A stretch of DNA of 64,000 bases from an uncultured Fidelibacterota bacterium (GCA_902615915.1 CACMQQ010000006.1:1-64000), one strand, 5' to 3'; shown: positions 39,501 through 48,967, numbered from the stretch's first letter. Numbers and translations: made by a program. Notes: a model not told the origin generated them from the sequence alone.

Positions 39501-40046
39501 CTCACCTTGCCATTTTGTTTGATTTCCAACAGAGGGCCATCCGTTCAATGGCCATGAATTGGGACGATTACTCATAGCAGGATACTCGCCCGTTTCGTTA
39601 AAATAACCAAACACAGGATAGAGTCCGTACTCAACTGTTCCTGTAGGGTCTACATCCATTTCTTCTCTGTAGCTCGTTTGAAGATAATATAGTTCATGTA
39701 GATCTTTTCCAGCTGCTATAATAGTTGTATCAGTTATCACTTCACTATCAATTAAGTTATTGGGGTCATCCTTGATGTAAACTTTTGCACCTATTAATAA
39801 ACCTATACCATCAACCATTTTTAAACCATTTAAATTGTTGGGCCATCTAGATACATTGGACTTAGGCCAATCTGAAAGCTCGGTGGTATTTCTAAAATAA
39901 AGAAACACTCTGTTGCCTGTCATATAGCCTTCTCTTTCAGCAGCAATATCACCAGCAGGATCTTCAGGGCCTTCATATACTCTTCCTTGGCCAAACAAAA
40001 AGGTTAGGCTGAAAAAGAAAAATAAAATTTTAATAATTTTTATCAA
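36594..40046 (-). CDS. Giant secreted FnIII protein, paralogue of 21427-25347
   Basis: An 1150 aa secreted protein; signal peptide ends LFGQG, no lipobox. It shares a conserved core with the 1306 aa protein: GLGIRVEARGFQW ... FWEYNIANIS (versus GLGLEVKVRGMQW ... FWVYEVTNTS), FAYLESPG, DGIDNDQDGLVDE near residue 342, SEPNFAETDVSESDMIGL, and GQTERISMA. An FnIII-like region lies at about 577-740 (ATPGDGKVVLSWD, GRTYYYGLVAYDYG). The C-terminal domain starts VVPNPYVAS near 1050 and ends LGKFAVIK. It has fewer acidic loops than its paralogue. Probably a surface glycan-binding or receptor-lid component, by position only. Confidence 0.85.
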   Translation of the reverse strand: MIKIIKILFFFFSLTFLFGQGRVYEGPEDPAGDIAAEREGYMTGNRVFLYFRNTTELSDWPKSNVSRWPNNLNGLKMVDGIGLLIGAKVYIKDDPNNLIDSEVITDTTIIAAGKDLHELYYLQTSYREEMDVDPTGTVEYGLYPVFGYFNETGEYPAMSNRPNSWPLNGWPSVGNQTKWQGEWDGRFGRGVIYADMETYFVANDAQDQEYLELGDRVRYYPRKGKNIGDLKDDVTIGKGKPWGGLGIRVEARGFQWNNPQARDAIFWEYNIANISDYDLTEVAFGYWADNAIGNDGSDELAFFDTKLDMSYSWDINGIGAGGLPTGTMGFAYLESPGVPYDGIDNDQDGLVDEKRDNIAVNKIGPTEGISNLQDFLSFYKLEESDLKEHWDADEDQDWEDGEDLNGDGIYQASEYFGDDIGLDGVGPGELNYTGPDEGEGNHRPDYKEGVGSEPNFAETDVSESDMIGLTAFRLFPVPSHASSSDTWWFKNDEAMWQLIGEKVLEVYIDNISNLIEVFASGPFPLYQGQTERISMAELHSFDPLEGLNSSEHTAPSLYQLKSIVQVIYEKDYRFAQPPKMPTLTATPGDGKVVLSWDNISDTKTRDPFLGNVNDFEGYKLFRATDKYFSDAEVITDGYGTPTFMKPIFQCDIKDGRYGFTDFGLINGVAYNLGTDNGLTHVFVDNSVMNGRTYYYGLVAYDYGAPNIGPGIAPSENNVVIELDEAEDVRSIGKNVAIVTPTKPAAGYRSPELTVDENNLTGGGTIEPVILAQSSLTSNNQYSVVFGVDTIDTIPNYEYGIRYSTSEINVYNTSSGSLIYSETPQKFTGSNLVENDSLGFWYLNDEVAIETDIFDGLQLIINQPFISPAYDYVNSGWVQGSGIMRVLPSLRESAYMPWDYDVMFTFDQTAYTTQTINKSGIRDELDQQIPFNQLLLAQSFNFVVKNNIILKNDGSYEMMDLVVHDVDESGDFDSSVDRILVGGLTSDKKWAGTVFVIDLTLASSATYPKADDVFRVKFKRPFFTNDNFKFTVKTFDELNADSLKLKMKDIKVVPNPYVASNVMEPAVSNQFLNQRRRLLFTNIPAQSVISIYTVSGVFVDEINVNNSPERGSIHWDMLTREGLEIAAGMYIYHVKSSVTGDEKLGKFAVIK

Positions 40047-42712
40047 AAATTCATTCCCAGTGAAAATTTAACGAGGCGAGGTGTCGAGTACATTGAAGGA
40101 TTTTGTACTCTATCTAAATAGTCATTGAAATCGCTTCTATGTCCGGCAAGGTCAGTATCTTTGATAACTGCAGTATAAGCTCGTCCAGTTTGAGAATTCA
40201 CAAATTCTTCGTTGAGCCTGTCGAAGAGATTGTAGACAGCTAAGCGCATGTTCAAAACATAATCTTTAAATATAGGCAAATTGTAATATGTCATTAAATC
40301 AGCAGAAAACTTTGCAGGCCTATAATCATTATTAGGATAAAGATTGATTCTAGATAGCCTGCTTTCTTCGATAGGTGAAAAACTATAAGGAGACCCTGAA
40401 TTATAATAACCAGTTATAGATCCTCCAAATGCACCCATGTTATACGCTAAAGTTGCATTAAGGGTGTGTCTTTGATCCCAGCTCATCGGTATAAACCTAT
40501 TTACCGGGTCCATGCTGGCACCCGATCTTGAAAAGGTCTGTTGCGGATTATCAGCATTGCCTTTTGTATATTGTAAGGTATAATTAACCCAAGCTGATAT
40601 TGGTCCAGAATGTGCATCAAGCTTAACTTCTAACCCTCTTGCATTGCCATAATCCTTATTGCTATACAAACCATATTCTATTTGATTATAAGTACTTATA
40701 ACTTTGGTGCTTAACAAATTATATATATCTCGATAAAATAATGAAACTTCTAAGCCGGTCCCCGGTGTCAGCTCTTGCCATAATCCAAGCTCATATGTAA
40801 CAGTTTTTTCAGCCTTTAATTCTGCGTTACCCATTGTTGTTGAGTAATCATTTGGAGCTATTAAAAAAGAATTGTTTTGATATAGAGAATACATGGAGGG
40901 CATTTGAAAAAAATGTCCATAGCTAAAATGTAAAACAGCTGCATTTCCAAGTTGATAAGCTAAACCAAATCTCGGACTAATTTGCACTTGGGGTTCAGCA
41001 TTAGGGTAATTAGACATCATTGAGTCTGGTAAACTTAGCTGATTTGCAGGATTCCTTCGGTCCGATGGCATCTTAGTGTTTGGATCAAAGCGATCGTAAC
41101 GTAATCCAAAATTTATTACCATTGCATCAAATTCCATCTTGTCTTGCATGTAAAAGGCTATTTCTTTAGGGGCGACTTTATAAACATCTCCATACAGGGT
41201 GGAATCACCAAAGATCTTGGGTGCATAGAGAGTTGCCTCATCAGCAGTTCCAAAGTATTCATTTCTTATTTGATGCCAGGCATTATCAATTTGATAATTT
41301 GTCATATTAAAGCCAGTTTTAATGCTGTGGTTTTTGTTAACCTGCCAATTGAAATCAAACTTTAGATTTACATTATCAATAGTTCTTTCTTCATGGTTTT
41401 TTTCCTGACCACCTGTAAAAAAACCAGGACCAAAACTTTCAAGATATTTATCATGAACATAATTGCTATCCAATGGATTTTCATAAAGATAGCCCCCTGA
41501 ATAATTTTTGGTACTTGATATCTTCAAATCATAAAACATAGTGTTAGTTAGTAAATGGTTCCATTGAAAAGTAAAAAAATTGGTTTTACCATAACCAGCA
41601 CCCATTCCATCCGGATTGTATTTAAATGCATGATTATAGCCATGGCCCTCATCCTGATCAATGGACATCATTGTTGCAAAACGGATTTTATCAAATAAGT
41701 GAAAAGAAAGTTTTCCCAATATGGTAGTTCCATAATAACGATTCATGCTCACATAAGAAGAATCACCTGTATTTTGAGTTACCCAAGACAATGGATCATC
41801 ACTGTAGTAATTGCTTTGATCCGTAACGTTAAATCTTCTTATTCCATTTAAATGATTCCTATTAACTTGGTCTCTAACATTAAAGAAGAAGTGAATTTTA
41901 TCTTTTAGAAGAGGACCGCTTAATTGAAATTTGTAGTCTTGATTTCTATTAAATACTAAATTATCTAAACCGACGAAAATATCAGAATTACCTGTAACAT
42001 ATTCAGAAAACCCGGATGAAAACGAGCCTTCGAATTTATTCGAACCATCTTTGGTTATTGCATTTACTACACCACTCATTGCTCTTCCATATTCAGCATT
42101 AAATGTACCTGTTATAACTTCTAAATCTTCTACGGCTTCAGGTTCAAGCTGTATAGTGGATGAAGAACCACCGAATACTTCATCAACCTGAACTCCATCA
42201 ATTAGATACGTTACTTCAGTATTTCTACCGCCTCTAAAATTGCCATTAACGACTCCCGCCTGCATTCCAACAACTGCTCCAATGTCTTCAATGGGCAGTT
42301 TTTGCATTTGATCAGAAGAAATATTTTTAATGGTTGAGGTTTGGTCCTTCTTTGTTGTGATTGCATCAACTTCTACAATGACAGTTTCACCTTGTATCAC
42401 AGTCGATTCTAAGTTTGCATCAATAGTAGTAGTTCTGTTGACTGACACTCTTACATTCTCAAGCCTTAGTTGTTTATAGCCAATCATATCCACAACAAGA
42501 GTGTAAGTGCCTGGTTTTATATTGATTATGTAGTAAGAACCATCCAAGTCTGTTGCAGCACCAAAAGCTGTGTTTTGGACTATAACATTAGCTGCAATTA
42601 AAGGCTCATTTGTATCTGCATCTTTTACTACGCCTGATATTTTACCAGTTGTCTGAGCAAGAGACAAAGAAGCGAAAATAATGAATGATAATATTTGTTT
42701 TATTTTTTTCAT
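40043..42712 (-). CDS. TonB-dependent receptor of the beta-glucan cassette (SusC-like role)
   Basis: An 889 aa outer-membrane transporter. Signal peptide ends LSLAQ. Carboxypeptidase-regulatory domain about 22-110 (GVVKDADTNEPLIAANVIV), plug about 120-225 (FRGGRNTEVTYLIDGVQ, FNAEYGRAMSGVVN), then a barrel ending KFSLGMNF with terminal Phe. Paralogous to 18654-21437. First gene of a coupled operon (4 bp overlap with the giant gene). The ligand is inferred to be a beta-glucan oligosaccharide from the GH16/GH5 genes downstream. Confidence 0.9.
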   Translation of the reverse strand: MKKIKQILSFIIFASLSLAQTTGKISGVVKDADTNEPLIAANVIVQNTAFGAATDLDGSYYIINIKPGTYTLVVDMIGYKQLRLENVRVSVNRTTTIDANLESTVIQGETVIVEVDAITTKKDQTSTIKNISSDQMQKLPIEDIGAVVGMQAGVVNGNFRGGRNTEVTYLIDGVQVDEVFGGSSSTIQLEPEAVEDLEVITGTFNAEYGRAMSGVVNAITKDGSNKFEGSFSSGFSEYVTGNSDIFVGLDNLVFNRNQDYKFQLSGPLLKDKIHFFFNVRDQVNRNHLNGIRRFNVTDQSNYYSDDPLSWVTQNTGDSSYVSMNRYYGTTILGKLSFHLFDKIRFATMMSIDQDEGHGYNHAFKYNPDGMGAGYGKTNFFTFQWNHLLTNTMFYDLKISSTKNYSGGYLYENPLDSNYVHDKYLESFGPGFFTGGQEKNHEERTIDNVNLKFDFNWQVNKNHSIKTGFNMTNYQIDNAWHQIRNEYFGTADEATLYAPKIFGDSTLYGDVYKVAPKEIAFYMQDKMEFDAMVINFGLRYDRFDPNTKMPSDRRNPANQLSLPDSMMSNYPNAEPQVQISPRFGLAYQLGNAAVLHFSYGHFFQMPSMYSLYQNNSFLIAPNDYSTTMGNAELKAEKTVTYELGLWQELTPGTGLEVSLFYRDIYNLLSTKVISTYNQIEYGLYSNKDYGNARGLEVKLDAHSGPISAWVNYTLQYTKGNADNPQQTFSRSGASMDPVNRFIPMSWDQRHTLNATLAYNMGAFGGSITGYYNSGSPYSFSPIEESRLSRINLYPNNDYRPAKFSADLMTYYNLPIFKDYVLNMRLAVYNLFDRLNEEFVNSQTGRAYTAVIKDTDLAGHRSDFNDYLDRVQNPSMYSTPRLVKFSLGMNF

Positions 42713-42733
42713 TTATGGAAGAATAAAGTTTAC

Positions 42734-42766
42734 AAAAAATGGGGCGACAAAGTCGCCCCATTTTTA
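42734..42766 (-). terminator. Strong hairpin terminator between the LTD-CBM9 gene and the TonB receptor
   Basis: Perfect ATGGGGCGAC/GTCGCCCCAT stem around an AAA loop, flanked by A- and T-runs so that it could work in both directions. On the minus strand it lies about 30 bp after the 1083 aa gene and about 20 bp before the receptor start codon. It should terminate or attenuate transcription into the receptor operon. Confidence 0.88.
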
Positions 42767-42795
42767 TTAATTCCCCCGAAAATTTTAATGAAGAT

Positions 42796-45700
42796 TTATT
42801 TCATTAAAATCATTTTTTGAGTTTTGGTAAAAGTTGGTGTTTCAAGTCTATAGAAGTAAACACCTGAAGACATTGTTGATGCATTCCACATCACTTTATG
42901 TCTACCAACTTGCTTATACTCATTTACCAAACTTACCACTTCTCTACCTAAGATATCGTAAATCATTAGTTTCGCTGGGCCAGCAATTCCAATAGAATAT
43001 TCTATGGTAGTAGTTGGGTTGAATGGGTTTGGATAGTTCTTTTCTAATGAAAAGACATTAGCAACAATATCTTGCTCGGTTGAAAGCTTATTGCCATCTT
43101 TATTGCCGAGGAAGGTATAAGTCCAAACCTCAGTTGTTTGATGGGCACGATCATTATCGAGCTTAGATAGTGTTGTAATTGCATCCAATCCTGAACCTGA
43201 ATCATTATCATGGATCAAAAGCTCAACCGGTAGCCTGTCGCCAACTTTAGGTACATATAATGAGTCAGGTGTTGAGTTGGTTCCAGCACTAGCATCCCAT
43301 CCAGATACTTTCATTCTTAGACTATCTAGGCTAATTCTAAACTCCACTGTGTAGTTAGCTGTTTGTGTGGTTCCATTATTTGAATGGAAGTAGTGACCAT
43401 CGCCATTTTTAGCAAGCTCGCCACCACCATTATCTGAATTGGCGGCACTTTGTGTAAAGTATAGCTTGTAGTCTGGCTTAGCGCCTCTTTTTAAGCTATT
43501 ATGCTTTGGCCCTCTAGCATCATATAAGCCTAAACACATTTGCAATGCATCGCCTGTCCACCAACCGCCACCTGTGTTAGCTGTATCGCTAATTACAACA
43601 TTATCAATAATGTCTGCAGCCATATAGAGCATGCTGTCATCCATTGCAATATAAAATTTTCCACCAGTATCATTTGCATCATCGAATGTACCAGCACCAC
43701 CGCCGGCAGTTGTAACATTTGGAGTACCATAGGAGTTCTCAGTAGTTCCTACAATGAATGGTACTACATTTGACCATTCAGATAGATCACCATCAGCCTT
43801 AAAATCAGTAGGCGCAGTAGGTGAAACTACAGGGACACCTCTACCAAAATTAGATACAGGTGATGTGCTTGCTGAAACTGTGCTCTTATTACCGTTCTCA
43901 TCTGTAGCTACCACAGCATAGTAATAACTTCTGTTATAGATATTGGATAGCGGTACTAGAATGTCATGATTTGCAGTCTTCTTACCTTCTTGAACACCAA
44001 GCTCTACTAGATCAACTTTATTATTTGAAGCCAAAGAATCGGCAACAGTATCTGTAAAAGCAACCTCGCTTGCATAAACATCATAAGTCTCACCGGCTTC
44101 TCCAGGCACATCATCCCAAACTACTGCATTCAAATATTGACCAGGAATGGCTGTAACGCTTTGTGGTTTTGCTGGTGGAACAAAATCAAATACTGGAGAA
44201 CCAGTCCATACATCAGTCAAGTGTATAACTTCTCCGTTAAAACCTGTACCTTGTGCAATAAACTGAGCAACCTTAACCTTTGATGTATCAAAACCTGATG
44301 AGGTACCATCTCCATAAACAAAGTCTTTAAGAGGCAGCTTAACTGTTTGCCATGCACCATCAGCTGTTATGCTGAATTCATGGACTAATTTTCCAGAACC
44401 AGCTTCAAACTGAAAGCGTGCATTTGTTCCAGAATATTTAGCTGTTTTGTATTTGAATTGTAATGTATCAGTGGGCCATTCAAAAGTCATGTTAGCATTG
44501 GGACTTAAATTATAGCCATACCCTGTTACACCCCAATTATAATCACCAAGAGTCCATTTTAGAGCATTAGTAGCTGAAGTTACGCCTGCTCCAGTAACTA
44601 GTTCAGCCGCTGAGCCTCCCCATGTGAAAGAACCAGCAGAATTTTTAGGTCCTAATGCTTTGCCATTGAATAAGACCAATGGAATTTTTTTCTGACCTTT
44701 GAGCATAATATTATCAAATAAAATTGTACCACGGGTTCTGTCGCCATCACCGCCACCACCCATGGAAAATTCTATAGACCAACCTTTTATCTTATCGGTA
44801 TCAAGTCTTTCATTGCCTGCAATTCCTGCCCAGCCAGTTCTATTAAAAGCTGTTGGTGCACCAAATTCACCAGGGTTATTTATAAAAGGAATAGTAATAG
44901 TTTTCCAACCACCTGTTGCTGAATCAGTAATGCCAGGGGCAAATGAATAATAATACTCACCTAATGCTTGACTACCAGTATAATCATGAGCTCCATCAAT
45001 AGTACTGTATTCAATTAAGTTAAATCTTACAGTAATGCTGCTGGATTGAGTAGCAACGCCAGCGGAATCGACATAATATTGATAAGATAAAGAATCGTAT
45101 TGAGACCAATCATATATACCGTTCAAAGTGTCGGGATGCATGTGTTGTAACTTAACATAGCCGCCCCAACCTTCTGTATCATGGGTAGAATAATCTACTC
45201 TCATGTAACCATTTGAATAAGAAACGTTCGCGTAGGAAGAGTCTTTGCCAGAGCTTCCTTGGTGCTCAAAATGTCCACCCTCAGTTTCATTTGTCGCTTC
45301 ATCGCCACCAGTGTTGGCCCAATATTGCCAATATGTGGTGTCTTTTGGAAAATCAGCTAAAGAATTGATGACAGGCTTAGCATCCTGGGTCCATGTCCCT
45401 GCAGGAATAGTCCTGATGGGCTTATCATCAGTAGCTAGGGTACTTTTCCAAACAGTACCATTGAAATTTGTATTGATTGCATTGGGACTACCTTTTCCAG
45501 AGCTGATACCCCAAAAACCATCACTGTTGTCACCGCCAACATTGTTTTTTGAAAAATCTTTTAATTCCAATGAAGGACCGGTGCCATCATGACCAGAACT
45601 AGAAGTGCCCCAACCATTGCCAGAACCAGATCCATCATCATAATCAACACTGTCAACAGTGACTGAAGAAGAATTAACCAAAGTGATATCTTCACCAGAA

Positions 45701-46047
45701 TTACTTAATGCACCGTTATCGGATCCTCCCCAATCAAAATGAGGGTCAAACCCATTATCAGCTTTAAAACGCACACTATCTCTTGCGAGTATAACGTATG
45801 CTCCAGGAGCTATAGTAGCACCACTAGGAAAGGTAAAAGTTATACCTTCAACAATTTTCCAGCCACTCATATCTACTGATTCTTGCCCTGCATTAAAAAA
45901 TTCTATCCATTCACCGCTATCATCTGTGTCTGATGCGCCATTGACCTCATAATACGGATTGTACATGATTTCATTAATAACGACCTGTGAATAGGATAAC
46001 GATACTGTAAATATGGTTAAAAATAAAAATCTTAACGTTTTTTTCAT
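42796..46047 (-). CDS. Large secreted LTD / CBM9-like protein with T9SS sorting domain
   Basis: A 1083 aa non-catalytic surface protein. Signal peptide ends SLSYSQ. A lamin-tail domain follows (about 20-160, VVINEIMYNP ... GEWIEFFNAG). Then come two jelly-roll carbohydrate-binding-like regions (about 195-620), an FnIII-like segment (about 620-740, VTAIPGQYLNAVVWDD) and a CBM9-like domain (about 755-990, FKADGDLSEWSNVVPF ... MDDSMLYMAADIID). It ends with a type-A sorting domain (NYPNPFNPTTTI ... SGVYFYRLETP). It has a GGAGAGAGGGG ribosome site. It is divergent from GH3 across a 200 bp promoter region and is probably a beta-glucan-binding surface protein. Confidence 0.82.
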   Translation of the reverse strand: MKKTLRFLFLTIFTVSLSYSQVVINEIMYNPYYEVNGASDTDDSGEWIEFFNAGQESVDMSGWKIVEGITFTFPSGATIAPGAYVILARDSVRFKADNGFDPHFDWGGSDNGALSNSGEDITLVNSSSVTVDSVDYDDGSGSGNGWGTSSSGHDGTGPSLELKDFSKNNVGGDNSDGFWGISSGKGSPNAINTNFNGTVWKSTLATDDKPIRTIPAGTWTQDAKPVINSLADFPKDTTYWQYWANTGGDEATNETEGGHFEHQGSSGKDSSYANVSYSNGYMRVDYSTHDTEGWGGYVKLQHMHPDTLNGIYDWSQYDSLSYQYYVDSAGVATQSSSITVRFNLIEYSTIDGAHDYTGSQALGEYYYSFAPGITDSATGGWKTITIPFINNPGEFGAPTAFNRTGWAGIAGNERLDTDKIKGWSIEFSMGGGGDGDRTRGTILFDNIMLKGQKKIPLVLFNGKALGPKNSAGSFTWGGSAAELVTGAGVTSATNALKWTLGDYNWGVTGYGYNLSPNANMTFEWPTDTLQFKYKTAKYSGTNARFQFEAGSGKLVHEFSITADGAWQTVKLPLKDFVYGDGTSSGFDTSKVKVAQFIAQGTGFNGEVIHLTDVWTGSPVFDFVPPAKPQSVTAIPGQYLNAVVWDDVPGEAGETYDVYASEVAFTDTVADSLASNNKVDLVELGVQEGKKTANHDILVPLSNIYNRSYYYAVVATDENGNKSTVSASTSPVSNFGRGVPVVSPTAPTDFKADGDLSEWSNVVPFIVGTTENSYGTPNVTTAGGGAGTFDDANDTGGKFYIAMDDSMLYMAADIIDNVVISDTANTGGGWWTGDALQMCLGLYDARGPKHNSLKRGAKPDYKLYFTQSAANSDNGGGELAKNGDGHYFHSNNGTTQTANYTVEFRISLDSLRMKVSGWDASAGTNSTPDSLYVPKVGDRLPVELLIHDNDSGSGLDAITTLSKLDNDRAHQTTEVWTYTFLGNKDGNKLSTEQDIVANVFSLEKNYPNPFNPTTTIEYSIGIAGPAKLMIYDILGREVVSLVNEYKQVGRHKVMWNASTMSSGVYFYRLETPTFTKTQKMILMK

Positions 46048-46247
46048 TTTTCCCCTCTCTCCTAAAAATTAAAATTTTTGAAAAAAATTTAGAATTAGAT
46101 TTAATAAAAATTAGAATAATTAATATTTATCTTATGACAATGTATTATTAAATAATTATAATTTCAACAAATTAGAGACTAATAAATTTAGTTTTTATTA
46201 ATTAATCTTAAGGTTATCATATAAACAAAGGGGTTTAAACAAATTTT
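46048..46247. promoter_or_regulatory. Divergent promoter region of the beta-glucan locus
   Basis: The longest gene-free stretch in the window (200 bp, very AT-rich). It must hold promoters for the minus-strand LTD-CBM9 gene and the plus-strand GH3/ROK pair. Ribosome sites are visible at both ends (minus GGAGAGAGGGG at 46051-46062, plus AAAGGGG near 46226-46234). I see no confident -35/-10 pair and no clear operator, and no regulator gene is adjacent. Confidence 0.55.
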
Positions 46248-48068
46248 ATGAAAATATTTACAAATATATTTGCTTCATTAAGCATTGTACTTTTGTTAGG
46301 CGCTTGCTCTAATAGCACTGAAGCCACAAAGGCAAAGAACATTGCTTTCGTTGATTCTCTAATTTCAAAAATGACACTTGAAGAAAAGCTTGGACAAATG
46401 ACACAAGTTGATCGTCAATTTTTAAATGATATTTCTGACATTTCAAAATACGGATTTGGATCTCTTTTAAGCGGCGGAGGGAGCACTCCGGAAGTCAATG
46501 AGCCAAAAGCTTGGGCTGAAATGTATGACAGCTATCAAAAAGAGGCTCTAAAGTCAAGACTTCAAATACCTTTGTTGTATGGAATTGATGCTGTGCATGG
46601 ACATAACAATGTTGTAGGAGCAACTATTTTCCCACATAACATTGGACTTGGCGCTACTAGAGATCCTAAGATTGTAGAAGCCGTTGCTAGAGCAACAGCT
46701 CTTGAGGTAGCAGCGACAGGCATAGATTGGGACTTTGCTCCATGTCTTGCTGTACCAGACGATTATCGCTGGGGAAGAACATACGAAGGTTTTTCAGAAG
46801 ATACGGAATTAGTTACTGAACTTGGCGGAGCCGCTGTAAGAGGTTATCAATCTGCAAATATAAATAATCCTAACAGCGTACTTGCGTGTGCCAAGCATTT
46901 TATTGGCGATGGAGGTACATCTTTTGGAACAGGATTAAACAAATTAATCGATAGAGGAAATTTAGCAGTATCAGAAGATGAGCTTAGAAAAAGACATTTA
47001 CCACCATTTCAAAAGGCTATCGATGAGGGAGTTGCAACATTTATGGCAGCTTACAACACCTGGAACGATCTTAAGTGCCACGCTAATAAGTTTTTGCTCA
47101 CCGATCTCCTAAAAGAAGAGCTTGGTTTTAAAGGCTTCGTGGTTTCCGATTGGGCAGCTATTGAAGAAATTCCAGGGGATTATAAATCAGATATCATTAC
47201 ATCAATTAACGCAGGTATAGATATGGTGATGGTGCCAGGAGCAGTAAAATTTGGAAACGAATCCTACGAGAACTTTTTAAAGCTATTTAAAGAGTCTGTA
47301 GATGAAGGATTGATACCCATGAATCGCATTGACGATGCAGTTAGAAGAATACTAATGATTAAAAAACAATCTGGTTTGTTTGAAAGACCGTTTAGCGATC
47401 AGAGTCTTTTGACCTACATTGGTTCACAAAATCATAGACAAATTGCTCGCGAGGCTGTACAAAAAAGCATGGTACTTTTGAAAAATAAAAATGACATGCT
47501 TCCGCTTCCAAAGTCAGGAAAAAAGATTATAGTTGCTGGAAGAGGCGCTGACAACATTGGCATGCAGTCTGGTGGCTGGACGATCAGTTGGCAAGGTGAG
47601 ATGGGCAATACTACAGACGGTACAACCATTTTAGAAGCTATTAGGTCCGCAGTTAATGATGAAACATCCGTGGAATACAGTGTGGACGGCAAAGGAGTAA
47701 CTGGAGATGTAGCAGTTGTAGTAATTGGTGAAAAACCATATGCTGAAATGGAAGGTGATAGGAAAGATCTTAAGATCGCAAAAGAAGATCTTGCTGTTAT
47801 ATCCCGTTTTTCAGATAAAAATATTCCAGTTGTGGTGGTCTTACTGTCAGGAAGGCCAATGATAGTTACAGAGGAATTAGACGAATGGGATGGTTTTATA
47901 GCTGCATGGCTTCCAGGGACGGAAGGCGCTGGAGTGGCAGATGTGCTTTTTGGAGATTACAATCCAACTGGCAAATTATCTTTCAGCTGGCCAAAGAATA
48001 TGGATCAATTCCCTATAAATCCCGAGGACGATCATTTGTACAAGTTCGGCTTTGGTCTTTCTTATTAA
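46248..48068 (+). CDS. GH3 beta-glucosidase, lipoprotein
   Basis: A 606 aa exo-acting glycoside hydrolase anchored as a lipoprotein (lipobox LGAC, Cys20). The two usual domains are present. The barrel contains GIDAVHGHN (112-120), [16 protein letters not shown] (216-222) and nucleophile Asp301 in [10 protein letters not shown]. The C-terminal GH3 domain contains [21 protein letters not shown] and [10 protein letters not shown]. No FnIII tail, so it resembles barley exoglucanase-type GH3. It would release glucose from beta-1,3/1,4-gluco-oligosaccharides. It is followed 11 bp later by the ROK kinase. Confidence 0.93.
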   Translation: MKIFTNIFASLSIVLLLGACSNSTEATKAKNIAFVDSLISKMTLEEKLGQMTQVDRQFLNDISDISKYGFGSLLSGGGSTPEVNEPKAWAEMYDSYQKEALKSRLQIPLLYGIDAVHGHNNVVGATIFPHNIGLGATRDPKIVEAVARATALEVAATGIDWDFAPCLAVPDDYRWGRTYEGFSEDTELVTELGGAAVRGYQSANINNPNSVLACAKHFIGDGGTSFGTGLNKLIDRGNLAVSEDELRKRHLPPFQKAIDEGVATFMAAYNTWNDLKCHANKFLLTDLLKEELGFKGFVVSDWAAIEEIPGDYKSDIITSINAGIDMVMVPGAVKFGNESYENFLKLFKESVDEGLIPMNRIDDAVRRILMIKKQSGLFERPFSDQSLLTYIGSQNHRQIAREAVQKSMVLLKNKNDMLPLPKSGKKIIVAGRGADNIGMQSGGWTISWQGEMGNTTDGTTILEAIRSAVNDETSVEYSVDGKGVTGDVAVVVIGEKPYAEMEGDRKDLKIAKEDLAVISRFSDKNIPVVVVLLSGRPMIVTEELDEWDGFIAAWLPGTEGAGVADVLFGDYNPTGKLSFSWPKNMDQFPINPEDDHLYKFGFGLSY

Positions 48069-48079
48069 AATAATATAAA

Positions 48080-48967
48080 ATGACCCTCAGGCTAGGCATA
48101 GATCTCGGTGGAACAAAAATAGAAGGGATTTTAATCGATGAGCAATTCCAAGTCATTAAAAGAGAGCGTGTCCCCACTCTTAGAGAAGAAGGTTATCAGG
48201 CAATACTTTCTAGAATTGTTAAGCTGGCAAAATCCATTATTAAAGATGTGCCAGATCTTGAAAGCCCTGTAGGTATATGTACTCCTGGAACAATTGAAAG
48301 CGAAACTGGACTACTTAAAAATAGCAATACTGTCTGTCTCATCGGAAAGCCCATTCAAAATGATATGGAGAGGGAGCTTGGAATCCCTGTTGTGATGGAG
48401 AATGATGCTAACTGCTTTGCTTTAGCTGAAGCAACCATAGGTGCAGCAAAAAAATATAATGTAGTTTTTGGAGTAATTCTAGGTACCGGTTGTGGTGGAG
48501 GGATCACAATGCTCAGAAATATCCACCGCGGCGCAAATAGAATTGCAGGCGAATGGGGACATCATTGTTTAGTGCCTGGAGGAAGAGAATGCTATTGTGG
48601 AAACAGAGGCTGCACGGAAGCATATATTTCGGGAACCGCTTTGGAAAAAGAATGGTTCGAACTTTCAGGTGAAAAATCCAGAGTGACCGACATTATTGAT
48701 AGCGGTAACTACAAGAATCATCCTGAATGGAAAGAAAATTTCTTAAAGAATTTTGGCAGAGGTCTAGCAAATGTAATTGACATCTTAGATCCGCATGCAA
48801 TTGTTATTGGTGGGGGCTTATCTAAAATAGACTTTTTATATACTGAAGGAAAAGAATCTGTCTATAAGGAGACATTTAGTAAGATAGTTAGAACGCCAAT
48901 TCTTAAAAATAAACTTGGGGATTCAGCGGGTGTTTTTGGCGCGGCTATGCTTGCTGATATATATTGA
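48080..48967 (+). CDS. ROK-family sugar kinase (probable glucokinase)
   Basis: A 295 aa cytosolic kinase. ATP-binding motif GIDLGGTKIEG (6-16), catalytic Asp109 in MENDANCFALAEA, and the ROK zinc site built from GHHCLVPGGRE and CYCGNRGC (Cys171, 173, 178). Downstream of GH3 it most likely phosphorylates glucose. Fructose/mannose or N-acetylhexosamine specificity, also found in this family, cannot be excluded. A small membrane-protein gene overlaps its stop. Confidence 0.9.
   Translation: MTLRLGIDLGGTKIEGILIDEQFQVIKRERVPTLREEGYQAILSRIVKLAKSIIKDVPDLESPVGICTPGTIESETGLLKNSNTVCLIGKPIQNDMERELGIPVVMENDANCFALAEATIGAAKKYNVVFGVILGTGCGGGITMLRNIHRGANRIAGEWGHHCLVPGGRECYCGNRGCTEAYISGTALEKEWFELSGEKSRVTDIIDSGNYKNHPEWKENFLKNFGRGLANVIDILDPHAIVIGGGLSKIDFLYTEGKESVYKETFSKIVRTPILKNKLGDSAGVFGAAMLADIY

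Noticed and set aside
10879..46047. T9SS core machinery (PorK/L/M/N, SprA, PorU)
   Set aside because: Only cargo-type sorting domains and PorV-like barrels are present. The core must be elsewhere in the genome if it exists.
13573..48068. SusD homologue for either glucan locus
   Set aside because: I looked for a lipoprotein of about 500-600 aa with SusD-like TPR character next to the receptors. The genes there are the giant FnIII proteins, PorV-like barrels and enzymes; none looks like SusD.
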